Shown: piece by piece, positions 1-9,978 of the stretch
Layout of the letters: each line of letters begins with the position of its first letter
How positions within the stretch are numbered: position 1 is the first letter of the stretch
NCBI GenBank assembly: GCA_947034895.1
Contig: OX344764.1
Location: 53,921,348-53,985,347 of the forward strand
DNA from: Rhytidiadelphus loreus
Taxonomy: Eukaryota > Streptophyta > Bryopsida > Hypnales > Hylocomiaceae
Direction of reading: 5' to 3'
DNA: 64,000 nt
Translations under genes and position numbers: made by a program
Notes under the pieces: generated by a model
What the model was told of the DNA's origin: nothing
The model's input: the letters and a program-made list of their open reading frames with translations, nothing else
Database searches by the model: none

Positions 1-924
1 TCTAAACAGAAGGCCGTGAAACGGAAGTCAGCGGGCCCGCCCGTGGCGACGCAAGCATCCTCGGAAGAAGATGCGGGGCGCTGGGTCCGGACGAGACGCG
101 TGGCCGAGGAATCGCATGGCACCTCCAGCTCATCGGCCCACGAGGCCAACACGGAACCGGCAGAGGTGTCCGAGGAAGAGGCGCAGAAGATTGCGATCAA
201 GAAGGTGAACGGGAAGTGGACCAAGAATCCACGAACCCTGCCCTTCGATGCTGACGCCGTCCCGGCTAGCGTGTCCGTGCCCGCAGAGTACAAGCGCAAT
301 CCGCGACGCAGCGTCGAGTTGGAAACGCGGACGCGCCTCAAGGCCGAAGCGGCGGCCAACAAGGTGTTCAAGGAACTGTCCTCGTACATGTACATATTCG
401 GTCGGGGATAGTACTTCGAGTTGGACGTGGCCGACATGGTGAATGCCCAGGAGGAGTCGGGAATCATCGTGAGGCCCCTCGAGAATGACGGCGTCTTGGC
501 AGTCCTGGACAGGATGGTGAAGGTGAACTACGCCAAGCAAATCCTCATCGTCATGCCGGACACGCGCACCAGACCGACATGCTGGGCGGATTGCTGGAAG
601 GCGTGGCCGCTGCTCATCATCAACGGGCAGCACACCTGGATGGCCGCCAAGGACATCATCTCCGGGAACACTACCGTCGACGATGAGAAGGTCGTCGCCA
701 AAATGCACAGGTGGACGTGCGAAATCATGTGGTCCCAGAACAAGGACCACCTCCACGCATTGTCGTCCAAGTGCAACGACGGAAACGTCGCGGGCCCGTA
801 CCTGTCGTCCCTGCCGGCAACACTCATGCATGTTCGCCACCTCTGGGAAAACGCGGGCAAGCCTGTGCAACATCGGAAGAACGCGAAGGTCATCATTGAA
901 GGGGAGGACCCGAAGGTCTATGAG
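1..924 (+). CDS. 5'-incomplete exon; possible ParB/DGQHR-like segment; in-frame TAG
   Basis: The reading frame is open from base 1, so the gene starts outside the window. The first ~130 codons are charged and low in complexity (SEEEAQKIAIKKVNGKW). After an in-frame TAG at 409-411 the same frame continues without a frameshift for 171 codons. Its core, IINGQHTWMAAKDII (about 617-661), resembles the DGQHR motif of ParB/sulfiredoxin-type folds. That match is by eye and weak. The exon ends at a good 5' splice site, GAG|GTACGC (924/925), phase 0, and joins in frame to the exon at 1183. Continuity across the TAG suggests a pseudogene, a recent nonsense change or read-through. I do not recognise the family with certainty. 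GC-rich coding contrasts with the AT-rich right half of the window. Confidence 0.5.
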
Positions 925-947
925 GTACGCACAACTTCCCTACGCAT

Positions 948-967
948 TTCAGACCGCGCGGTCTGAA
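948..967. repeat. 20-bp palindrome, copy 1 (perfect)
   Basis: TTCAGACCGCGCGGTCTGAA is a perfect 20-bp inverted repeat, here inside intron 1. Confidence 0.9.
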
Positions 968-1053
968 TTCCAGTGATGCAATTCCGTCCCATTCCATATC
1001 GGTAGGCTCCCATTGTCCTCGTTACGCTCATCACCTTTCTGATTCATGGTCAC

Positions 1054-1073
1054 TTCGGACCGCGCGGTCTGAT
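1054..1073. repeat. 20-bp palindrome, copy 2
   Basis: TTCGGACCGCGCGGTCTGAT is a slightly degenerate copy inside intron 1. The core GACCGCGCGGTC is intact. Confidence 0.85.
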
Positions 1074-1127
1074 CCCGCGATATTCCGACCTCGACGCCAC
1101 TTGGTGTCGTGGATTGTTCGGGGACAG

Positions 1128-1147
1128 TTCAGACCGCGCGGTCAGAT
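1128..1147. repeat. 20-bp palindrome, copy 3
   Basis: TTCAGACCGCGCGGTCAGAT has the core and left arm intact and one arm mutated. It lies near the 3' end of intron 1. Confidence 0.85.
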
Positions 1148-1182
1148 CACGACACATACTCACCGTGCCGATGCGTGTCCAG

Positions 1183-2560
1183 GATTTCAAGGAGAAGGCG
1201 CACCAAAGCTTCGAGGCGGTGGGAAGCGCCAAGCACCGAAACGGGGGGGGGGAGGACCTGGGACTTCGACAAGATGGGCGACCAGAAGATCGTCATGGCC
1301 TCGAATGCGACCTGGACCAGTTGGCAAGAGGTCTTCCAGAAGCACGAGTCCGGGGCGCTGCATGACATCGACACCGGCGTCCCGTTCAACCAAATTCCGG
1401 ACGGGAAGGGGGGCTCCAAGATCTACAAGTTCACGGCGATCAATCACAACCAGATGAAGAACCTTCTGGGGATGGATGACGCTGCCGTAGGCGAGCTCGC
1501 GAGCAAAATCCTGGAGACGCCGCCCAAGGTCTACCTGAAGAGACCGACCAGTTGGACGGCGGCCATTCCCTTCGCCCAGTGGTGCACCAACAAGAAGCAC
1601 AAGGCCGTGCTCATCTTCGAGATGAAGGAGAAGGCCGACGTCCTGGGCATCGACAAGGCCAAGGAGGTGATTTCCCAGGGGGAGGTCGTCCCTAAAGCCT
1701 GGCGGGAGTTCAAGGCGCTGCTGTGCATTCGGGGGCACAACATGTGGGCCGCCATGCACATTGGGCAGAAGTGGCTCAGGCACCAATGTGGCTCGGGGAA
1801 GAAAACGATGGTTGCTCCCTCGGACGTCGTCGCCATGATCCAGCGACTGCTCACCAACAACGAACGCTGCAACACCGTCAAGAGGTGTGCGCGGGCCACG
1901 GTCTGCCGGTGGGATCGCGTGAGGAGGGTGTTCGATCCCTTTGTCTACGTGAAGCAGAAGCGCGAATGGGTGGAATACGTGGACGGACCCGCCAGCATTC
2001 GCTTCTGCGAGGTGGGGATTATGGATTTCCGCCTGTTCCCGGCGGTCGGGAATATGGAGATTCACTACGCGTACGAGAAAATCATCAAACAAGTTGCGCG
2101 GGTCTCCCAAAATACCATGGCCAAGGGGGTCCACACGTGGATGCTCATCATGGGCGCCGAGAGGGTGGTGGGAGTGGAACAGGCGCTCGAGAAATTCTTC
2201 CCCGAGCATAACACTCGGCGCATCGCGACGTACGTGTATTCCAAGGGCGAGCCGAACTATTACACCAGGGGGAAGGACAGGGTCATGTACATTCAGCGGA
2301 CCACGAAGCATTTCACGAACTCCCCACTCGTCAATGTCGGGGAACCGATTCCCCGACTCTCGGCTGCCGAGGACAAGCCTCTGGCGACGAATGACATCAG
2401 GTACAAGACCCGGGAGCTCTGTCGCCACGATAACCCCTGGATCTTGACGAATCGCGAACTGCGGTACGAAGTGTACCTCCGCTTCATCGACAAGTTCTGC
2501 AGGGACCAAGGAACGGTCATGCTCGTCTTTGCGGGATCCAAGCCCGTCTCCGCATGCTCG
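1183..2560 (+). CDS. Internal exon of unknown function, frameshifted at a G-run
   Basis: The exon follows a CAG acceptor at 1180-1182 and continues the frame of the first exon (DFKEKAHQSFEAVGSAKH...). At a run of ten G (1243-1252) the coding frame shifts, and a long open frame (TWDFDKMGDQKIVM...) then runs about 435 codons to a strong donor, TCG|GTAAGC at 2560/2561. The protein is rich in W, K and charged residues, with repeated basic stretches and no membrane segment. I do not recognise a domain. The G-run frameshift could be real decay or a homopolymer sequencing error. The long open frame on the far side of it makes an error, or a very recent mutation, quite possible. Neighbouring exons on the same strand with phase-0 junctions indicate one transcript. 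Confidence 0.5.
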
Positions 2561-2667
2561 GTAAGCTCTCCACTCCTTCCCTTTCTCGCTTCCAATGTAG
2601 AGCTCATCTGACTGTCTGAATGCGTCATTCGGAGAATTCATGCCGTGTGCCTTGTTTGGCACTGCAG

Positions 2668-4831
2668 ATGTTGTGTCGTCTCCTTCGTGCGCCCCACCGA
2701 TAAGTGCCTCCTGCGCCAGAGCGTGCACGCTCGAATCGGTACACAGATGTGGCCCGACATCTTGGTGCCGCAGCCGCACACCCTCGACTTCATCTACGAC
2801 CCCAAGTCTCAGACACGGAGGCTCCAGGACCTCGACCCCGTGGAGAGCGAGTCTTCGGATGATGAAAGAGAGGGCAAGGAGGAATCGCAAGAGGGCGCCC
2901 TCAACCTCCGCGATGGAAGCGACTCCGACTCGGAAGTGGAGAAGGAGAAGGACAAGGACGAGGACGAGGACGACGAGGACAAGGAAGAGGACAAGGACGA
3001 CGAGGACAAGGACGAAGATGAAGACGTCGACCGCGCGGGAGGGCGAGACGGCGAAGGCGACGACGTTTCAGACCACGGAGATGCCTCGGTGTCCGGCGTC
3101 CACTCTATCCAGAGGGAGACGGATCAGACCGCGCGGTCTGATTCGACGCCAGCCTCCCCGCGGAGCTCGAGTGCGCCTCCGCGCAGGAATCAGACCGCGC
3201 GATCTGATATGCACCCGCACACTCCTCTCTCTCCCTCCAACCCCCCCTCTCCCTCCGCAAACCGACTACTGTCCCCTCCACCTCCACCTCCATCTCCTCG
3301 CACTCCCTCTGCTTCCCCCCAACCTGAAGATCCGGCCCTGCAGTCGGATCCCGTCACCCAATCTTCCGAGGATCGCCGCGCTCCAGTTCTGACCGCGTGG
3401 TTTGAAACACGGCCACATGTCTTCCGCGTTCCCACTCCCCGACCGCAGGCGGCTGCAGTGGAGGTGTCCACTCCTGTGGAGGAGTCTCTTCCGCCCCCTC
3501 CCCCGAGAATGCTCATTCAGGACCTGTAGGCTGATTTGGCTGCATTGCAGAGACTACTGTCTTCGGCCAGGCAGGCGGAGGTGGCGAGTGTGAGGACCGA
3601 CCTCGCCGCCTCTCCCGCGAATCCCAATGATGACTCCGTGGAATGTAGGATTCAGGCGTCGCAGGCGATTGTCCAGGAATTGAGGTCCATCCGCGATCCA
3701 TCCGATCTCAATGGGGATGAGAACATGATGAAGCTGATCGGTGCGCAGGTCAGCGTCGACATCCTGGAGTCGGAATTGCCTGCCGCCAGCGCGGGCGAGC
3801 TTCTGCTCATGGCCCATACACGCGCCGTGTACTTGCAACTCGCCCTCAAGTCCACGAATACAAAGAGCAGCCCGATCGATCTGGACGAGATGGACGACGG
3901 AGACTTGGACAACCGACTGGCCTTGGCAGCAACCGGCAGAGACGAGTACAGCAAGATGGCCAAGGCCGCGGCGGAAGCGGCAACATCGGACGCGGGGACT
4001 TCCTCCGAGGCAGGAGGGACTCCGGCCGCGGTGGACATGGACGCCAAACCCATCCACATGGACGTCAAGGCAGGGATCAACCTCGCGTACGTGGAGATGA
4101 TGCTCGAGCGGGAAAGGCAGAGGTACTCAGGGGCGCTCGACAAGCGCAATGACGCCATCGACAATCTCGTGAGGGATTTAAGGGAGAAGGATCGGGAGCT
4201 CAAGAGGGAGAGGGAGGAGAGGGAGCGGGTGGAAGAGGAGAAGAAGGTGAAGCGGAAGGCCAAGAAGGCGCAGAAGGAGAAGGAACTCACGGAGGAGCGA
4301 AGGCTGCAGGCCGAGAAGGAAATGGAGTACAGGAGGGATCGCGAGACGAACACTTTGTTGCTCAAGCAACTGCAGGAGCAGATTCTGGCGAAGCAGGCCG
4401 CGTAGACAAGTGCCCCTCCGATGGCTGCGACTCCCATTCCTGTGAGCGAGCTCCACAACGTCTCCGGAGTCTCCACCACGAATTCGATTTCCGCCGCCAC
4501 GGCCACCGCAGCGTCCGGACTTCGACAGCTGGATTCAGGAGAGGCTGCAAATATTTCGGTGAGTGTCGTTGACGATCCAGACAGATTCGATGACCTAGCC
4601 CTCAGTCAATTTCCGTTTGTGCATGTCGCTGGGCCAGTGCATCGTCCGAGCATCCACGACGATGACCCTTACGACTTGGAAGTCGACTTGGGAGATATGG
4701 AGGTCTCCTTCACTAACTTGACCCAGCAGTATGCTCCCTTGCAGGCCCCAATCGCTCCGGCGCTGCCCCCTGCGAGGCACGAGGAGCATGCGCCAGTCGA
4801 CTCACCCTCCGACGACGTCCAGACTCCCACG
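2668..4831 (+). CDS. Acidic, proline-rich and coiled-coil exon with two in-frame TAG
   Basis: One frame (about 2669-4831) is interrupted only by TAG at 3527-3529 and TAG at 4403-4405. Parts in order: a short N-terminal segment; a strongly acidic D/E/K tract (about 2930-3030); a Ser/Pro-rich stretch with two copies of QTARSD encoded by palindromes; a helical part; and a highly charged coiled coil (about 4090-4400, many E/K/R). It ends at ACG|GTGGGT, phase 0. The CAG acceptor at 2665-2667 would leave the frame off by one base relative to the previous exon, so either another splice site is used or an indel has occurred. This composition suggests a nuclear or chromatin-associated protein, but that is only inference. 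Confidence 0.45.
3123..3142. repeat. 20-bp palindrome, copy 4 (perfect), within an exon
   Basis: ATCAGACCGCGCGGTCTGAT is a perfect palindrome with the two end bases changed to A/T. In the local frame it is read through as QTARSD without disturbing the ORF. Confidence 0.9.
3189..3208. repeat. 20-bp palindrome, copy 5, within an exon
   Basis: ATCAGACCGCGCGATCTGAT has one mismatch. It is again read as QTARSD, 66 bp after copy 4 and in the same frame. Confidence 0.85.
3387..3406. repeat. 20-bp palindrome, copy 6 (degenerate)
   Basis: TTCTGACCGCGTGGTTTGAA keeps the overall shape with several changes. It is read as LTAWFE in the exon frame. Confidence 0.55.
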
Positions 4832-5232
4832 GTGGGTAACCCCTCCACATAGCTCCCCATCTTTTGAATTGCGCTTCCAGGTGTGGAAGCTATGTGAGGG
4901 TGTTACGTCGGGCCGATCGAAGGTCGTCCCGACCGGTCCACCATCCATGGAGCGACAGGCCCATAGATGTAGGAGCCCTTTTGGCGAGGCCTGTGACGAT
5001 TTTAGTTGTACAGACGTGATTTTCGGATTGTTCGTGAAACACTGTTCGTAAAGTTTGTACAAACATTGTATTCTATTTGTAATATATCGGTTTTGTTTTT
5101 TGGCAATTCGTGTTTTCGGGAATTCGTGGCGTTGAGTGATGTGCAATGTAGAGTGTTGTGCATTGTGCTTTCTATCCCGAGTCCTCTTGGGCAATGTAGT
5201 TACGCTCATGGCAATTGGCATTTGCGGTTCAG

Positions 5233-5502
5233 GGTGGCCATGCTCTTGGGTTGGGCGAAGAGTCTGCACTGGTACTCCGTCGACCGAGTTGCCCTCCTTG
5301 TCCGCCACCGATGGCACTGGAGGCTCCCGCCATTGCTGAAGTCCCCCCTCCGGTCTCTAAGGTGGAACTCCCCCCTCCGCAAGCTACACAGGTCATGTCT
5401 CCCATCGTCGCGGGTGTCCAGACTCGCGCCGCCACGAGGCGTGCCACCACTCCCGTCGCGGCCACCACTCCTGTTGCAGCCACCACTCCGGATGTAACAA
5501 AG
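5233..5502 (+). CDS. Pro/Ala/Thr-rich linker exon
   Basis: The exon is bounded by an acceptor TTCAG at 5228-5232 and a donor AAG|GTGAGG at 5502/5503, both in phase 0. Both neighbours therefore join in frame (4831 to 5233, and 5502 to 5737). It encodes about 90 residues of low-complexity Pro/Ala/Thr sequence with a short tandem repeat, TTPVAA, at the end. It looks like a flexible linker leading into the FCP1-like exon. Confidence 0.5.
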
Positions 5503-5736
5503 GTGAGGCTCGATCTCCTTGCATCCCTCTGCTCACTACCTCCGTAGCGCTTGCCTAGAAAGTTTGTAGGGATCGGACTTGGATCTCGTTTAGAAAGAGG
5601 ATGATAATGGACAAGGGTTCACGTCTCTATGTTCAAGCCTCCCACACCTGTTGGGGGGGGGGCGCATTTTCAATTGTGGACTCCCGTTTATTCAATTTTC
5701 AAATACTACTTTGAACAAGGGATTTCGCATACGCAG

Positions 5737-6699
5737 GCCTCGTTGCCGTTGCCTGCGCCGCCGCCTCCCGTTGCTTTGCCCTTGTACAGTTATTTTGTTG
5801 TCTTGGAGTTGGAAGGAATCCTATGCCAAGTTGAGCACATCGGGCCCCTCGGATCCGGTCGCTCGCCCGCAGCAAGCGCACCATCGGAGGACGATTACGA
5901 TCCGACGAAACGCCACGTCTTCGGCGAGTTCTCCCTCTCGTGTCGTCCGGAAGTGCGCGAATTCCTCAGAGGCCTGGCGAAGAGGTTTCGCTTGTCTATG
6001 TGGACGAGGCTGCCGGCCGTCGTGGCCAATCCCATGATCGATTTCCTATTCCGCGGCTTAGAGCGCTCGTCCATGCGCGTGCTCACGCTCGAGGACTGCA
6101 CCTCCATCGTGGAGAGACGATCGTGGCGGTTGTGCAGGTATAGGCCCCCCCCACACCTCCCCTCGTGGCCTTGTCCGGCGCACCCCTACCAACCCGAGTG
6201 GGATACCGACGTGGACGAGGACACGTACGTTCAGTTCCCCGACCATCCCGAGGGGAGGCTGAGGCTCAAGGTTCTGCACAAGGCCGTTTGGGATGGAGAT
6301 AGGTTCAAATCCGACACGTTCAGGGCCAATTCCAGCAACACACTGCTCATCGATTCCTCCCCCGAGAGCAGCATCCTCAATCCCGTGCACAATGCCATCT
6401 TCCCGTTGTCGTACATTGGCAGCCCGCACGATTCCACCCTGGACAGGACGTTGCGACTCTATCTCAAGGGCCTGCTAGAGTCCGGTCTTAGCGTGTCGCA
6501 GTACGTGTCTCGGAATCCGTTTTTCGGAAACCTCACAACGCCCTTTTTCAGACTCAATGTGCGCGGGTTAGCTACATTGCACCACAGGTCTCTCTTGCTG
6601 GAGTATCCAGAGTTCGTCGGCACGTATAGTAGAGACGGGAACGATCATTTCGTCTGTCGAAGAGCGAAGCACGTGGTGCAAAAGAAAGAAAAGGGTTGA
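5737..6699 (+). CDS. FCP1/NIF-type HAD phosphatase-like domain, probably catalytically dead
   Basis: After a CAG acceptor (5734-5736) the exon encodes about 320 residues ending in TGA at 6697-6699. Recognisable parts of the plant FCP1/NLI-interacting-factor (HAD) family are VVLELEGILC where the family has the DxDx(T/V) nucleophile motif; an LSMWTR segment like the family's W-T motif; and LLIDSSPESSILNPVHNAIF where relatives have (V/I)DDSP and NP..AI. In the family the first motif supplies the nucleophile and acid/base Asp. Here both positions are Glu, and the second Asp of DDSP is Ser. The domain boundaries look complete, so loss of catalysis with retained fold (a pseudophosphatase) is the best reading. 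The long C-terminal tail is not recognised. Confidence 0.65.
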   Translation, partial: ASLPLPAPPPPVALPLYSYFVVLELEGILCQVEHIGPLGSGRSPAASAPSEDDYDPTKRHVFGEFSLSCRPEVREFLRGLAKRFRLSMWTRLPAVVANPMIDFLFRGLERSSMRVLTLEDCTSIVERRSWRLCRYRPPPHLPSWPCPAHPYQPEWDTDVDEDTYVQFPDHPEGRLRLKVLHKAVWDGDRFKSDTFRANSSNTLLIDSSPESSILNPVHNAIFPLSYIGSPHDSTLDRTLRLYLKGLLESGLSVSQYVSRNPFFGNLTTPFFRLNVRGLATLHHRSLLLEYPEFVGTYSRDGNDHFVCRRAKHVVQKKEKG

Positions 6700-7197
6700 T
6701 GCACCAAGCGGAAATGGATGGGTGTGCAGGGGCTGCGCCGCGTTCGCGCTTTCGGCGGGCACTCCGTCGACAGTGCGCGAAGGGGCCCTCGACGGATGAA
6801 GCGACGGCGGACCCAGACGACGGAAGGAGTGGGCTCCTCCGACAGTTGCGAGGCGCCAGGCGAGGCGGGCGACGCGGGCGAGGACGTGACCTCGACTTCC
6901 CTATAAGAAGACATCACTGCTAACGAGCGCGTGGTGCGACGGTGTACGTATGTGGTAAGGTGGGTTGTTTGCTCCCTTGGGATGAATTGAGGTACGCAGG
7001 GGACGACGGATGAGTTTGATGGAGAAACAATTTTTTCCCGCCCTACACTAGGCTGTAGTCTAGGATGGGGTGAAATTGTTTGTCCATCGAATACTCCGTT
7101 GCTCCTCTTTTCCCACTCTGAACTTTGTCTTTCCGGAGCTCGTCCAGAAAATCGCAATCACGTTTGCACGGTCGTGACCATTGTCTTCGTTGTGCAG
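6700..7197 (+). other. 3' flank or intron after the FCP1-like exon
   Basis: About 500 bp with no convincing coding sequence. The 3' end, TTCGTTGTGCAG at 7186-7197, is a good acceptor for the short exon that follows. The stretch is therefore either an intron of an alternative transcript or the spacer to a separate gene remnant. Confidence 0.3.
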
Positions 7198-7383
7198 GAT
7201 CCCTCCGGGCAGTCACCTCCCCAAGTGGCCGACGCCACGAAGGTTGGAGTGTCAGCGCCTGTAGTTCAGACCGCGCGGTCTGAACCATGGGCAGCATCCT
7301 CAACTCGTCTGCGAAGGTTACGACGGAAGGCTGCACAGTCGCGTTCCAAGTCCAAAGTCCGGTCTACCCTTCATTGCTTTTAG
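7198..7383 (+). CDS. Short terminal exon with palindrome-encoded QTARSE
   Basis: After the acceptor at 7196-7197 a frame of 61 codons encodes a Ser/Arg-rich tail (VGVSAPVVQTARSEPWAASS, then RLRRLRRKAAQSRSKSK), ending in TAG at 7381-7383. The basic end could be a nuclear localisation signal. The block around the palindrome is copied at 8610, 8758 and 9979, between the foldback repeats. This is therefore either the source exon of that array or itself one of its copies. Confidence 0.35.
   Translation, partial: DPSGQSPPQVADATKVGVSAPVVQTARSEPWAASSTRLRRLRRKAAQSRSKSKVRSTLHCF
7265..7284. repeat. 20-bp palindrome, copy 7 (perfect, extendable by 1 bp each side)
   Basis: TTCAGACCGCGCGGTCTGAA is flanked by G and C, making a perfect 22-bp palindrome inside the short exon. 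Confidence 0.9.
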
Positions 7384-7439
7384 TAATAGCTCCACACTAA
7401 CATTGCTGAACGTGGACTCATGGTGAGCCACGGATGACT

Positions 7440-8605
7440 TTCCCATACAACATAAATGACATTTACAGATGCATCTCATTAGAGATATTTTAGAAACATT
7501 TTCAAAATTTTAGAAACATTTTCAGTTCATCATTCTTGTCAACAATATACTGTTTCCCACATTGGATAGACTAATACAAATACCCGCATTTTTTTAACAC
7601 GAGTCCCCGATCCCATAGAGCGTGGTTCCCTTCGTCGTAACATCATTTCACCAACGCCAGTAGGCATCTATTTGCCGATCATATCGTCTGGGTGGTCGTT
7701 GTAGGGCACCTTGAGAAGGTCCGGAAAATATTCGTCCATTGTAGTGCTGACCAATTCGAACGTGCTGGATGGATCGTTGTTGAACTCGTCTCTTGTGTGG
7801 AGCGGATGCGCCTTGCGTTCACGGGACTTCCAAGGGCAACCATCGTTGGAGGTACACCAGGAGAGCCACCGTCATGCGTCCCCCTCCGCCACATCCTCGC
7901 GTTCTCCGTGGGCTTCAACCGCAGCCGGTCTACCATTGCCGGGATGGGGACTGCCGTGGACAGGGTGCCTATCAACGCACTTGTTGGCTGCTCACAATGC
8001 CCTCAAGTGAGAGTGGAGCAATGATATCCAACTCTGCTCATTCCTCGGAAAATGCACAGGAGCATGTGTTCGATGATTGCGCATTGTTGGATATGAGTGT
8101 TCCAATCTCACTTGAAGGCATTTGTTATCAGCAGCCAACAGGTGCGTTGATATGCACCTTTCACGGCAGTCCCCATCCCGGCAATGGTAGACCAGCTGCG
8201 GTCGAAGCCCACGGAGAACGCGAGGATGTGGCGGAGGGAGACGACGGTCGCACGGATGGGGTGCCCTTGAACGGTTGGAGGAGGGCGTTCATGACAACGC
8301 CTCCCCTGGTTGTGCACTGGAAGTCTTGTGAACACAACACGTACTCCGCTAGGCGGTGGGTTCCGGGATGTGAAGAGGACGTTCTTGACGTGACCGTGGA
8401 TGGGGTATCCATGTCCTTGCCTCTTCTCATTACAAGAGCGGGTTCAGCAATGATCCATCCGGCAAAGGGACGACACCAGCATGGGTCCGCACTACAGTGG
8501 ACGAGCATTTGACCGCGAACCTCGGAGTGCCGTGCGAGGACCTCACGATGATGTGATCGGCGAACAGACTCTTGCTGGTGTTGATCAAGCTGGAGAGTCA
8601 TCACG
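7440..8605. repeat. Foldback element A (long inverted repeat)
   Basis: The sequence is an imperfect giant palindrome centred near 8059. Matched pieces include ATATCCAAC (8024) with GTTGGATAT (8086), the GGTCTACCATTGCCGGGATG region (about 7927) with its complement near 8180, and TTTGCCGATCAT (about 7671) with its counterpart near 8555. Arms are about 400-500 bp with scattered substitutions and indels. The leader 7449-7808 is repeated at 8869-9237 as a direct copy. Short open frames occur in both directions but are a by-product of the palindrome. Transcripts crossing it would fold into a long hairpin. Confidence 0.75.
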
Positions 8606-8609
8606 AAGA

Positions 8610-8690
8610 GACGATGGTTGGAGCGTCGGCGCCTGCAGTTCAAACCGCGCGGTCTGAACCGTAGGCAGCATCATTAGCTTGCACGCGGAG
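8610..8690 (+). repeat. Copy of the palindrome-bearing exon block
   Basis: The sequence from GGTTGGAGCGTCGGCGCC to the CAGCATCAT region matches 7240-7325 with scattered changes. It contains palindrome copy 8 (8639-8658, TTCAAACCGCGCGGTCTGAA). It lies directly after foldback A. Confidence 0.7.
8639..8658. repeat. 20-bp palindrome, copy 8
   Basis: TTCAAACCGCGCGGTCTGAA has one mismatch in the left arm. Confidence 0.85.
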
Positions 8691-8757
8691 AACTCGGTAG
8701 GCATTGCTCCTTGCGCTCACGGGAATTGGATGCGCCTTGCGTCATCACGAGGCGACG

Positions 8758-8850
8758 GAGGTTGGAACGTTGGCGCCTGCGGTTCAAACCGCGCGGTCTG
8801 AAACGTGGGCAGCATCCTCAACTCGTCTGCGAAGGTCACATTGACATTGC
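8758..8850 (+). repeat. Second copy of the palindrome-bearing exon block
   Basis: It matches 7240-7325, including the CAGCATCCTCAACTCGTC segment downstream of the palindrome, so it is closer to the source block than the copy at 8610. It directly precedes foldback B. Confidence 0.7.
8783..8802. repeat. 20-bp palindrome, copy 9
   Basis: TTCAAACCGCGCGGTCTGAA, identical to copy 8. Confidence 0.85.
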
Positions 8851-8859
8851 TGAACATTG

Positions 8860-9978
8860 CTACAACATAAATGACATTTACAGATGCATCTCATTTATTA
8901 GAGAATTGTAGAGACATTTTCAGTTCATTCTTGTCAACAATATACTCATTCCCACATTGGATACACTAATACAAATATTCTCACTTTTTTAACGAGTCCC
9001 CGACCCCGTAGAGTAGGCTTCTGTACATCGTAGCACGCAGATGAAAGGTCCTCGCAACATCATTTCACCAACGCCAGTAGGCATCTATTTGCCGATCATA
9101 TCGTTTGGGTGGTCGTTGCACGGCACACTGAGAAGGTCCGGAAAATATTCGTCCATTGTAGTGCTGACCAATTCGAACGATGTCAACGTGCTGGATGGAT
9201 CGTTGTTGAACGCGTCTCTTGTGTGGAGCGGATGCGCCTTGCGTTCACGGGACTTCCAAGGGCAACCACGGAAGGCGTTGTCATGAACCCCTCCCTCCGT
9301 CACCGTTGGAGGTACACCAGGAGAGCCACCAGCCTGCGTCGTCCTCCTCCGCGACTTCTTGCGTCTCCCTGGGCTTCGACCGTAGCCGGTCTACCATTGC
9401 TGGGATGGGGACTGCCGTGGATGGGGCCTATCAACGCACCTGTTGGCTGCTCACAATGCGAGCCCTCGAGTGAGAGTGGAGCAATGATATCCAACTCTGC
9501 TCATTCCTCGGAAAATGCATAGGAGCATGTGTTCGATGATTGCGCATTGTTGGATATGACTGTTCGACTCTCACTTGAGGGCACTTGTTATGAGCAGACA
9601 ACAGGTGCGCTGATAGGCACCTTTTCGCGGAAGTCCCCATCCCGGCAAAGGTTGACCGGTTTCGGTGCCAACCCTCGATAACGGTGCCCTTGAACGATGC
9701 GAGGAGTGCATCCATGCCAACGCCTCCCGTCGTTGCGCACTGGAAGTCCCGTGAATACAAGGCGCACTTTGTTACGAGGTGGGTTCTCGTAAACACAAGA
9801 GCGGGTTCAGCAATGATCCATCCGGCTATGGGATGACGACAGCATGGGTCCGCACTGCAGTGGACGAGTATTTGACTGCGAACCTCGGAGTGCCGTGCGA
9901 GGACCTCACGACGATGTGATCGGCAAATAGACTCTTGCTGGTGTTGATCAAGCTGGAGAATCATCACGAAGCGACGAT
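8860..9978. repeat. Foldback element B
   Basis: A second copy of the A family, centred near 9522 (ATATCCAAC at 9487, GTTGGATAT at 9549). The left part is a direct repeat of A with small indels. The right arm ends in the same GTGATCGGC.AA.AGACTC segment. A and B together with their exon blocks form a tandem duplication. Confidence 0.75.

Larger units (their letters stand above)
925..1182 (+). other. Intron 1 (phase 0) carrying three palindromes
   Basis: The borders are GTACGC at 925 and ...GTGTCCAG ending at 1182. Removing these 258 bases joins the frame before and after exactly (phase 0). The intron holds three copies of the 20-bp CCGCGCGG-centred palindrome, spaced roughly 75-105 bp apart. 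Confidence 0.5.

Noticed and set aside
948..967. Palindrome as a rho-independent terminator or bacterial REP element
   Set aside because: Introns and LTR elements show nuclear eukaryotic DNA. No U-tract follows. The likeness to bacterial palindromic elements is only formal.
130..2890. Long open frames on the minus strand opposite the left gene (e.g. 1187-2890)
   Set aside because: They are the mirror of GC-rich coding on the plus strand, with Arg/His/Pro-rich composition typical of antisense frames.
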